Below, piece after piece: positions 40,022-47,257 of a DNA stretch of 64,000 bases. The notes beneath the pieces were generated by a model. It was given only the letters and a program-made list of their open reading frames with translations, had not been told where the DNA came from and ran no database searches. The stretch lies in assembly GCF_900116435.1 (NCBI RefSeq), contig NZ_FPAZ01000015.1:1-64000 (forward strand), given 5' to 3'. The number at the start of each line of letters is the position of its first letter. Position 1 is the first letter of the stretch. The position numbers were made by a program, and so were the translations under genes. This DNA is from Pseudoalteromonas lipolytica. Lineage in GTDB: Bacteria > Pseudomonadota > Gammaproteobacteria > Enterobacterales > Alteromonadaceae.

Positions 40022-40465
40022 ATGTCTAATAAAATAAAAAAACAATCGCTGTTAGGTAAAACACCAGCACGAAAAAAACCAACATCGACAACAAAACGAC
40101 GACCTGCAAACCCGCAACGTGTCCCCCCCCAAACGGTGCAGCAGGCTGGCGCCTCCGAACCGGTTAAAAAAAGTGCAAGCCGTTGGTATGCAATTGCCGC
40201 TGTTGTATTAATTATGCTAATTACGCCCAAGCCCGTTCTCATTACCTATGAAAAACTAGGGATGGTATCTCAAAGCGTGTATTGGCCAGGTGTTTTTGGC
40301 TTCGGGGCAAACCTCTTTGACTCAACCCTTATACCCCGTGCAGACCTTAGCCGTAATGTGATTTACTTATGCCAAGATAAACGCGACCCTGCGAGCTGCC
40401 AAAAATACCGTGTAACAGAGCAAAGCGGTTTTTTTGCGGCAATGAAAAAGCTAATAATGGATTAA
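40022..40465 (+). CDS. Hypothetical single-pass membrane protein
   Basis: 147 residues, not recognised. The first 50 residues are Lys/Arg/Pro/Thr-rich and presumably cytoplasmic; a hydrophobic helix (about 56-75, YAIAAVVLIMLITPKPVLI) follows; the rest (76-147) should be periplasmic and has a Cys pair in YLCQDKRDPASCQKY that may form a disulfide. The ribosome site is weak. A promoter with a perfect -10 box lies 42 bp upstream. Low-complexity basic N-terminus may bind nucleic acid or phospholipid, but no function can be assigned. Confidence 0.7.
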   Translation: MSNKIKKQSLLGKTPARKKPTSTTKRRPANPQRVPPQTVQQAGASEPVKKSASRWYAIAAVVLIMLITPKPVLITYEKLGMVSQSVYWPGVFGFGANLFDSTLIPRADLSRNVIYLCQDKRDPASCQKYRVTEQSGFFAAMKKLIMD

Positions 40466-40565
40466 AAAATCTAATCTGAAAATAAAAAATTACTTGGTTG
40501 AAAGCTGTGTAAAAGATCACCATAATGGCGCTCCTTTTTCAACACAGACACTATTAGATACGACC

Positions 40566-40811
40566 ATGCTAAACGAGCTAGATTGGCTTTTAAACTTTAC
40601 GTTACTTGCACTAGGATTAGGTGCTTTTTTTATTAATCAGTTAACCTTATTGCGTTTTGCTGCTATTAGCGCGTGTAGTTTATTATTTTTATCGTTTAGT
40701 TTAGATCTGATGTCATCAAGTGTGATCTCAAATATGAGCTTAGTGTTGATCAACACATTTTATTTATTCAAGGTCTACACTTTTGGCCAATTGAATATTA
40801 ATCAAGGTTAA
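40566..40811 (+). CDS. Small hydrophobic membrane protein, unknown
   Basis: 81 residues from ATG 40566, containing three hydrophobic segments (FTLLALGLGAFFINQL, LRFAAISACSLLFLSF, ISNMSLVLINTFYLFKV). A longer TTG-started frame (from 40494) adds a polar N-terminus with no support. No family is recognised. It is followed by a good terminator at 40865, which supports it being transcribed. Confidence 0.55.
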   Translation: MLNELDWLLNFTLLALGLGAFFINQLTLLRFAAISACSLLFLSFSLDLMSSSVISNMSLVLINTFYLFKVYTFGQLNINQG

Positions 40812-40864
40812 TCTTCTCCCAAGATTATTTGATAGAACACTTTAACGCTTCTATCATCCTTTAC

Positions 40865-40896
40865 GCCCAAACATCGCTATGTTTGGGCTTTTTTTT
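40865..40896 (+). terminator. Terminator after the small membrane protein gene
   Basis: Stem gcccaaaca/tgtttgggc with a 6-nt loop and an eight-T tail. Confidence 0.9.
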
Positions 40897-40959
40897 ACTT
40901 ACAATATGACTGAACTGAGATACCATATATTCCGTATAAAGATATTTTAGAGGTGCCTT

Positions 40960-41541
40960 ATGTCATTAAACGACTTCGACTTATTTCTCTCTTCTATGGA
41001 AGATGTAAAGCCTCTCAAGCACGATACTGTAAAACTCGATACCACCAAGCAAGGCCCTTCTCTGTCACAACAAGAAAAACGTAAAGCCGCTGAGTCTGAT
41101 CTCGCAATCGATGAAAACTACCTTCGCAGTGAGTTCGTTGAATTACTTGATCCACACGCAGTTTTAGCGTTCAAGAAAGATGGCGTTCAAGCCCAAGTTT
41201 ATAAAAATCTTCGCTTAGCGAAATATCAGCTTGATGCAACCCTAGATTTGCATGGACAGGCACTCCAACATGCCCGTAGCACCTTATTCAATTTTATTAA
41301 TGATTGCCACCTGCGCAATATTCGCGTGGTGTTAATTCGCCATGGAATTGGTATTAAAAATAAATCAAAACCGGGTATCTTAAAAAGCTACACCAATAAG
41401 TGGCTACAAGAAATACCCGCTGTACTTGCGTTTCACAGCGCACTTAAGCAGCATGGTGGCAACGGTGCTACCTATGTAATGATCAAAAAGTCAGATGAGA
41501 AAAAGCACGAGAATAGAGAGCGCCATTCTAAGAGAAGTTAA
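40960..41541 (+). CDS. smrA: Smr-domain protein SmrA (YdaL-like)
   Basis: A 193-residue protein matching E. coli YdaL/SmrA along its length, from LFLSSMEDVKPLK to the C-terminal ENRERHSKRS. The Smr domain (about 90-180) has LDLHGQALQHAR and VLIRHGIGIKNKSKPG. Smr domains have nicking-nuclease or RNA-cleavage activity and, in related proteins, act at collided ribosomes; the cellular role of SmrA is not established. It stands alone. Confidence 0.93.
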   Translation: MSLNDFDLFLSSMEDVKPLKHDTVKLDTTKQGPSLSQQEKRKAAESDLAIDENYLRSEFVELLDPHAVLAFKKDGVQAQVYKNLRLAKYQLDATLDLHGQALQHARSTLFNFINDCHLRNIRVVLIRHGIGIKNKSKPGILKSYTNKWLQEIPAVLAFHSALKQHGGNGATYVMIKKSDEKKHENRERHSKRS

Positions 41542-41600
41542 TAACATAATTTAGATGTAATCAGGTGCAACGCTCACTTTGCGAAGCACCTCTTAAAACG

Positions 41601-41735
41601 TTATGATTGACTTTGTACAATTTCTGGTACGTCAACACCTGCAGCATTGGCTTGATTAAACCATGCAGATATACCTAATACGATTACAGACACCACCACT
41701 AAGCTAAGTTTTGCCCCACCTTGATTAGATTTCAT
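41601..41735 (-). CDS. Small membrane or exported protein, 44 residues
   Basis: From ATG 41735, directly preceded by a strong ribosome site (AGAGG, 4-5 nt spacing). The product has a basic start MKSNQGGAK, a hydrophobic segment LSLVVVSVIVLGISAWF and a polar tail with ANAAGVDVPEIVQ; the tail begins with an AXA-like site, so cleavage of the N-terminal part is possible. No family is recognised. The longer upstream frame lacks a ribosome site. Confidence 0.55.
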   Translation of the reverse strand: MKSNQGGAKLSLVVVSVIVLGISAWFNQANAAGVDVPEIVQSQS

Positions 41736-41834
41736 AACACCTCTTATTATTATTGTTGTTGGTTTATTGTCCACCAACAGCATAGCAAAGTTACAGATGT
41801 TAACAAGCTGTTTAATAAAATAATTTATTAGATG

Positions 41835-42755
41835 TCAATAACCTTTTGTTCTATCAACCAGATTTACTAGCCATTCCCCATTTAGTAATCTTTTTACATT
41901 ACCTGCAATTTGTTCAGTTACCGTGTTTATATCCGATAAAGCAGCACAATGAGGAGTGAGTGTAATTTTATCATGAGACCAAAATGGGTGCCCTTCAGGT
42001 AAAGGCTCTTCAGCGAACACATCAAGCGTTGCGCCACGTAAGGAATTGTTATCTAAAGCCGCCAGCAAATCGGCGTCAACGACATGCTTACCACGGGCGA
42101 CATTAATGAGCACCGCATGATTTTGCAGCTTACTTAATAATGCAGCATCAATAATGCCTGTAGTATGTTGATTAAGAGGCAACAAACACACCAAGTAGTC
42201 AACCTGTTTTAGCATTGTATTCAAGCCATTTTCTGTATGGTAACAAGTAACCTGTTGTTCTTGTTTTTCGCTATTTGACCATGCACTTACCGTAAAACCA
42301 TTCGCCACTAAACGTTTGGCACATGCCTTTCCAAGCTCACCATAGCCTAAAATACCCACATGCTGATGTGCATAGGCTCGTTTGGGTTTCCATGCTCCTT
42401 GTGATTGTTTTAAAAAATATTCTTTCAATCTTAATTTTTGCGCTAATACATGGGTCAACACATATTCAGCCATATCGCTGGCAAGGGCCTCGTCGACAAT
42501 ACGTACCACAGGAACAGAGGGTGCAATCGCCGTTAAGTCAATGCTGTCTACGCCTGCACCAAACGACGACACAGCTTTTAAATTAGGGAGTTTCGCCCAT
42601 AAGTCTGCAGGCGCATTCCACGCCAATACAAATTCAACGGCGCTATAATCTGTACATTCTGACCACAACTGTACTTCCACTTCGGGTAATAAAGTACGTA
42701 ATCGTTCAATTAATTGACTGCAATCTCGGCCAGTGATTGCCACAAGTAAAATCAT
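41835..42755 (-). CDS. ghrA: Glyoxylate/hydroxypyruvate reductase A (GhrA-like)
   Basis: A 306-residue D-2-hydroxyacid dehydrogenase that reduces glyoxylate and hydroxypyruvate with NADPH. The Rossmann motif is GILGYGELGKACAKRL (about 134-149); the catalytic Arg is in INVARGKHVV, the Glu in FAEEPLPEGHP and the His in LTPHCAAL. The C-terminal VDRTKGY matches GhrA well, against other members of the large family. Monocistronic. Confidence 0.88.
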   Translation of the reverse strand: MILLVAITGRDCSQLIERLRTLLPEVEVQLWSECTDYSAVEFVLAWNAPADLWAKLPNLKAVSSFGAGVDSIDLTAIAPSVPVVRIVDEALASDMAEYVLTHVLAQKLRLKEYFLKQSQGAWKPKRAYAHQHVGILGYGELGKACAKRLVANGFTVSAWSNSEKQEQQVTCYHTENGLNTMLKQVDYLVCLLPLNQHTTGIIDAALLSKLQNHAVLINVARGKHVVDADLLAALDNNSLRGATLDVFAEEPLPEGHPFWSHDKITLTPHCAALSDINTVTEQIAGNVKRLLNGEWLVNLVDRTKGY

Positions 42756-42870
42756 TTTGTTCTCCGCTTATCGTTAGCGCTCTTTAAAAAGTCACACAAC
42801 TGCAACTTAACTGTCACAGCGAGCTTTTACCCTACTTATATCGCTAGATGCGTTTAAGATTGAGGTGTGT

Positions 42871-44586
42871 ATGATCAGTGTTGATAAAGTAATAGAAGCA
42901 AATTTACCACAGTTAGAAAATTCACCAAAAGTAAAAGGGTTGGTAAAAAAGGGGTTAGGCTATTTATTACATGAACAAGAGTTTGTTGCCTTTGGCGATG
43001 CCTACCCTCACTTACAGGGACTCGAGTTTGTTGAGCAAGTACTCGATGAACTTGACTTTGATACACGTTACAAACCAAAACAAATGGAACACATCCCCAG
43101 TGAGGGCCATGTTGTTATTGTTGCGAACCACCCAATTGGCTCGCTCGATGCATTAGCATTAATCAAAGTGCTATCCAGCATTAGACCCGACCTTAAAGTC
43201 GTTGCTAACCGCATGCTGATGTCAATCACGCCAATGCACTCATTGTTATTACCCGTCGACAACTTATCGGGGACAAGTAAAAAGAAAGAGCTGGCCAATA
43301 TTCAACAGCATTTAAAATCAGAAGGCGCATTGTTAATATTTCCGGCTGGTGAAGTGTCACGACTAAGCCCTACAGGTATCAAAGATTGTAAGTGGAACAG
43401 CGGCTTTTTACGCATGGCAAAAAAAGCCAACGCGCCGATCTTGCCAATTTATATTAAAGCCAAAAACAGCCCACTATTTTATGGCACTTCGATGATCTAC
43501 AAACCATTAGCAAGCTTGTTATTGGTCAAAGAAATGTTTAAACAACGACAAAAATCGTTAGAGTTTGAAATTGGTGCATCAATACCGCCTGAGTCATATT
43601 TAATTGAGAATTTAAAAGATAAAGAAATTGCGCAATTAATCAGAAAGCAGCTTTATCGCCTGATCACTAAAAAGCCATTACCTTTAAAAACACAAACGCC
43701 AATCGCAAGCCCAGAGGCCACTAAGGATTTAAAGAAAGCCATTGAACAGTGCGAACTGCTCGGTGAAACATCAGACGGAATGAAAATTTATCTTTATCAA
43801 TATAGCGGTAGCTCTCCGATTTTTCGTGAACTCGGTCGTTTACGCGAAATAGCCTTTCGTGCTGTCGGTGAAGGCAGTGGTAAGCGACGTGATATTGATA
43901 AATACGATATGGATTATCAGCACCTCGTACTGTGGGATGCAAAACAACTGGAACTAGTTGGTGCATATCGTCTTGCGTGTGCAAAAGATATTATAGAAAA
44001 ACATGGCCAAAAGGGACTGTATACCGATAGCTTATTTAGTTACAGCGACGAAATGGCGCCATATTTCGCACAAGGTATTGAGCTGGGTCGCAGTTTTGTA
44101 CAGCCCAAATATTGGGGCAGAAAAAGCCTCGATTACTTATGGTTTGGTATTGGTGCATTTGTAAATAGGTACCCGCAATATCGCTATTTATTTGGTGCTG
44201 TTAGTGTATCAAATGCCTTACCTGAACAAGCAAAATCTTTACTCGTTCATTACTATCAGCATTATTACGGTGCGCAGCAAACATTAGCGATACCCAACAA
44301 TGAATTTCGTCATACTGAACAACAGCGTGAACAATGTACTCAGTTATTTTCAGGAAATGATATTAAAGAGGATTTTGTAGAGCTGAAGCATATTCTGGCT
44401 AATATTGGCGCTCAAGTCCCCACTTTGTTTAAACAATATACCGAATTATGCGAACCCGGCGGCGTACAATTTCTCAGCTTTAGTATCGATCCTGAGTTTA
44501 ATAATTGTATCGATGGTCTTGTACTGGTTGATCTTAATAAAGTAAAGGCCAGTAAAGCTAAACGCTATTTGGGCGAGTCTCGCTAA
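42871..44586 (+). CDS. olsF: Bifunctional acyltransferase, OlsF-like ornithine lipid synthase
   Basis: 571 residues from ATG 42871 (GAGG 5 nt upstream). The N-terminal half is a PlsC-type O-acyltransferase with NHPIGSLD (about 85-92; HX4D active site) and FPAGEVSR (about 158-165). The C-terminal half (about 310-460) is an OlsB/hemolysin-like GNAT N-acyltransferase with ELGRLREIAFRAVGEG, GAYRLA and ELGRSFVQPKYWG. This O-acyl then N-acyl order is that of OlsF, which makes phosphorus-free ornithine lipids in one polypeptide in Serratia and some other bacteria. The substrate is inferred; a different amino acid lipid is possible. Confidence 0.82.
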   Translation: MISVDKVIEANLPQLENSPKVKGLVKKGLGYLLHEQEFVAFGDAYPHLQGLEFVEQVLDELDFDTRYKPKQMEHIPSEGHVVIVANHPIGSLDALALIKVLSSIRPDLKVVANRMLMSITPMHSLLLPVDNLSGTSKKKELANIQQHLKSEGALLIFPAGEVSRLSPTGIKDCKWNSGFLRMAKKANAPILPIYIKAKNSPLFYGTSMIYKPLASLLLVKEMFKQRQKSLEFEIGASIPPESYLIENLKDKEIAQLIRKQLYRLITKKPLPLKTQTPIASPEATKDLKKAIEQCELLGETSDGMKIYLYQYSGSSPIFRELGRLREIAFRAVGEGSGKRRDIDKYDMDYQHLVLWDAKQLELVGAYRLACAKDIIEKHGQKGLYTDSLFSYSDEMAPYFAQGIELGRSFVQPKYWGRKSLDYLWFGIGAFVNRYPQYRYLFGAVSVSNALPEQAKSLLVHYYQHYYGAQQTLAIPNNEFRHTEQQREQCTQLFSGNDIKEDFVELKHILANIGAQVPTLFKQYTELCEPGGVQFLSFSIDPEFNNCIDGLVLVDLNKVKASKAKRYLGESR

Positions 44587-44600
44587 AACACACAGTGGAT

Positions 44601-44618
44601 ATCGGCCAATCGGCCGAT
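44601..44618. repeat. Inverted repeat between convergent olsF and dapE
   Basis: atcggcc, aatc loop, ggccgat. It could act as a weak terminator for both genes, but no clear T-run follows on either strand. Confidence 0.45.
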
Positions 44619-44630
44619 TATCTAAGCTTT

Positions 44631-45821
44631 TTAGGTGTTAACATTGCTAAAGATATTAACCAACAGCTCGCTGTAAATTTTTTCAATGAGTTGTAAGTCG
44701 GCCACAGGAACATGTTCATTCACCTGATGAATAGTGTGGTTTCGCACACCACATTCAATTACTTGCGTATGCTCACTCGCAAAAAAACGGCCATCTGATG
44801 TACCACCGTGAGTGCTTAAGACTGGAAATGTGCCTGTTACTTGATGTATCGCCTGCTCAACCTGTTTGAGCAAACAGCCGCCTGATTTATGGGGGGTGTA
44901 ATAAGACTCACATGGGCGCTCCCACTGCACCTGTAGGTGCTGCGAAAAGTCAGCCAAGGCAGCCTGAATTTCATTTTTTATATCGGTACTTTTATAGCCA
45001 TGGCTGTAACGTACATTAAACGTTAATTCACACTGTGCAGGCACAAGATTATCGACCACATTGGCAATATTAATACCGGTTACTTGTAATGTCGTTTCTG
45101 AGCTTGGTTCATCTTTAAACCAGTTAATGGCGATGAGTCGCTTTACGACCTCTGCGCTAATATGTGCCGCATTCACGGTGTTCTCAGGATAAGCAACATG
45201 CCCCGCTTTCCCTTTTATAAATAAACGTGCAGAAAGCGCTCCGCGGCGACCATTTTTAATCGTATCACCAACATGCAAATGACTGGTTGGCTCACCCACG
45301 AGGCACCCATCCAGTATGACGCCTTGTTGAGCCAGTTTCTGTGCAATTAAAAGAGAACCATACTCGGCTTCGCCTTCTTCATCTGAGGTGATCAACCAAT
45401 AAAAGGTTCCTCGCACGTTTTTGCGTTGTTGCAGCAGCGCCTGTGTTGCACATAACATGGCAGCTACACCGCCTTTCATATCTGCGGCGCCGCGTCCATA
45501 CACAGCGCCATCAACAATGTCACCCGAAAACGCATCAACTTTCCAATCCCCCTGTGCAGCAGGAACAACATCAATATGCCCTGAGAAAGCCACTACAGGT
45601 CCATCACCAAATGAGACTTTAGCGATTAGATTCGTTACTTGATTATCGCTAAACACATCACACTCAAAACCAACCGTGGTTAATTTTTTTGCTAACCAAT
45701 CAATCGCTCCTGCTTGTGCGGGTGTGACAGATTTAAATCGAATTAAGGTTTGTAAAACATCAACCACCTCATCATAGGCAGATAAATGTTGCTCAACGTG
45801 TGAATTTAGTACGCAGTTCAT
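44631..45821 (-). CDS. dapE: Succinyl-diaminopimelate desuccinylase DapE
   Basis: A 396-residue zinc peptidase-like enzyme of the lysine/diaminopimelate pathway, supplying peptidoglycan precursor. Metal ligands and catalytic Glu are in SGHIDVVPA, GRGAADMKGG and TSDEEGEAEYGS; VGEPTSHLHVGDTIKNGRRG and THGGTSDGRF are typical DapE stretches that separate it from ArgE and CPG2. About 20 residues longer than the E. coli enzyme (375). ATG 45821 has AGGG 5 nt upstream; an upstream in-frame start lacks one. Confidence 0.95.
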   Translation of the reverse strand: MNCVLNSHVEQHLSAYDEVVDVLQTLIRFKSVTPAQAGAIDWLAKKLTTVGFECDVFSDNQVTNLIAKVSFGDGPVVAFSGHIDVVPAAQGDWKVDAFSGDIVDGAVYGRGAADMKGGVAAMLCATQALLQQRKNVRGTFYWLITSDEEGEAEYGSLLIAQKLAQQGVILDGCLVGEPTSHLHVGDTIKNGRRGALSARLFIKGKAGHVAYPENTVNAAHISAEVVKRLIAINWFKDEPSSETTLQVTGINIANVVDNLVPAQCELTFNVRYSHGYKSTDIKNEIQAALADFSQHLQVQWERPCESYYTPHKSGGCLLKQVEQAIHQVTGTFPVLSTHGGTSDGRFFASEHTQVIECGVRNHTIHQVNEHVPVADLQLIEKIYSELLVNIFSNVNT

Positions 45822-46003
45822 AATAACCCTAGCCACTGAGATAAGTAAGGGTATTACAGCGCGCTTTTATTACCGCAATGTGAAAGTGAAAGTAATGACT
45901 GTTCGCCATGCATTATCGTCATTTGCATTCATTAATAAGCCTACTTTGCACAGCACGTTACTGTTGCGAAAACCATGATGAATAATGCCCCTCTCTGCCA
46001 AGG

Positions 46004-46029
46004 AAGGGCACAATTGCAGGCCCTTTTTT
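46004..46029 (+). terminator. Terminator-like hairpin without upstream gene
   Basis: Stem aagggc/gcccttt with a 10-nt loop and six T. On the plus strand no annotated gene precedes it. Confidence 0.5.
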
Positions 46030-46139
46030 AGTAATGATTAAGATGTACTAAATACAAATAAACAATAAAAAAGAGCGGCTATAGAGGTTCAAAAAACCGA
46101 TAAAAGTCAATTACTTTTTTTCTGTTCTTGGTTAAAAAC

Positions 46140-46203
46140 TTAATCTAAATCAAAAAAAAGCTTCACTTCGTTCAAACATTTTTGAAACTTTGATCTAGAA
46201 CAG
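46140..46203 (+). promoter_or_regulatory. FNR-like boxes before the ompW-like gene
   Basis: TTAATCTAAATCAA (46140-46153) matches TTGATnnnnATCAA at nine of ten fixed positions; TTGATCTAGAACAG (46190-46203) keeps one intact half-site. ompW is known to be controlled by FNR in E. coli, so the context fits. Confidence 0.45.
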
Positions 46204-46271
46204 GTTTTAGCTGTGTCGACTCGGTAATAATAGCCTCAACCAAACAAGACAAGTAGTTCGTGGAGAACAGC

Positions 46272-46925
46272 ATGAAAACTAAATTAAGCATTGCATTACT
46301 GACTTCATTATTAGCACTCTCTCCTGTTGCAAACGCTAACTTAAGCGTCAACGTCGGTGCGATTAATGTTAACCCTGATAACGACAGTTCAAAAATCAAC
46401 GAAGCACCTACTTTAGGTTTACGTGGTGATGACAATACACAAGTGGGTATCACTATCGATTACGCATTTAATGATAATTGGGTACTTGAGTTAGTTGCAG
46501 CAACCCCATTTAGTCATGATGTTCAAGGCACGGGTGGCTTAGCAGGCAACAAGATTGCTGACATTAAACAATTACCACCGTCGTTGATCGCGCAATATCA
46601 CTTTTTAGATTCAACTTACAAATTCCGTCCATTTGTGGGTGTCGGTATCAACTATACAACGTTCTTTGATGAGCAGCCTTCAGCAGCGTTAAAAGCAACG
46701 CTGGGTACAAACGATGTAGAAGTAAAATTAGATGATTCATTTGGTTTTGCAGCACAAGCTGGTTTCAACTACATGATGAATGAAAACTGGGGTCTACACG
46801 GTATGGTTGCATTAATCGATATCGATACTGATGCAACCGTGTATGCAGATGGCGCAAAAGCACTCACATCAACGGTAGAAATCGATCCAGTTGTTACTAT
46901 GCTTGGTGTTAAATACAAATTCTAA
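46272..46925 (+). CDS. ompW: OmpW-family outer membrane protein
   Basis: 217 residues from ATG 46272 (GGAG 6 nt upstream). A 22-residue signal peptide ends SPVANA. The mature part is an eight-stranded OmpW barrel: VGAINVNPDND, DNTQVGITIDYAFNDNWVLE, GTGGLAGNKIADIKQLPPSL, YKFRPFVGVGINYTTFF and the C-terminal MLGVKYKF ending in Phe, as recognised by BAM. OmpW proteins form a narrow hydrophobic channel and respond to oxygen, salt and oxidative stress. FNR-like boxes lie upstream. Confidence 0.94.
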   Translation: MKTKLSIALLTSLLALSPVANANLSVNVGAINVNPDNDSSKINEAPTLGLRGDDNTQVGITIDYAFNDNWVLELVAATPFSHDVQGTGGLAGNKIADIKQLPPSLIAQYHFLDSTYKFRPFVGVGINYTTFFDEQPSAALKATLGTNDVEVKLDDSFGFAAQAGFNYMMNENWGLHGMVALIDIDTDATVYADGAKALTSTVEIDPVVTMLGVKYKF

Positions 46926-46953
46926 CTTTCATTTTGTAAAAGCCCATACGCAC

Positions 46954-46978
46954 AAAAAGGCCGCAAAGGCCTTTTTTA
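46954..46978 (+). terminator. Terminator after ompW
   Basis: Stem aaaaaggcc/ggccttttt with a gcaaa loop. Confidence 0.9.
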
Positions 46979-47171
46979 TTGTCTTTTTATTCCTTTCTTC
47001 ACAGCGCTAGTTGTATAAAATTAAAAGTAAAAATCTGCGAAGTATTAAATCTAAACTACACTTAACACTCGGTGCACAAACAAAGCACTAAAATTACAGT
47101 TTTGGTTATAAAAGTAGATGGCATGTTGCATTTATGAGGACAATATCTGAATTTTCAGAGTCAATGTTTGG

Positions 47172-47200
47172 TTGTTCCAATCTGTTAACGTCGATAGAAT
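47172..47200 (+). promoter_or_regulatory. Probable promoter of the PGA-type operon
   Basis: TTGTTC (47172-47177), 17-bp spacer, TAGAAT (47195-47200). It is the best promoter-like match in the only sizeable gap before the seven packed genes that follow. Read by eye. Confidence 0.4.
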
Positions 47201-47257
47201 GCGTCCGCAGTAAATATTGCCCTAAAGAAATGTAAATAAAGTAAAAACGAGGATCAT

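Larger units (their letters stand above)
45822..46271. other. Region between dapE and the ompW-like gene
   Basis: 450 bp. It contains a plus-strand terminator-like hairpin at 46004-46029, two overlapping mini-frames of 25-27 codons before it (45895-45985) without clear ribosome sites, and two FNR-like boxes at 46140-46203 near the ompW-like gene. A small RNA or a leader transcript ending at 46029 is possible but unproven. Confidence 0.45.
46926..47257. other. Region between ompW and the capsule-type operon
   Basis: 332 bp. After the ompW terminator there is AT-rich DNA with no coding frame, ending in the probable operon promoter at 47172-47200 and about 55 nt of leader before the CapA-like start. 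Confidence 0.5.
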
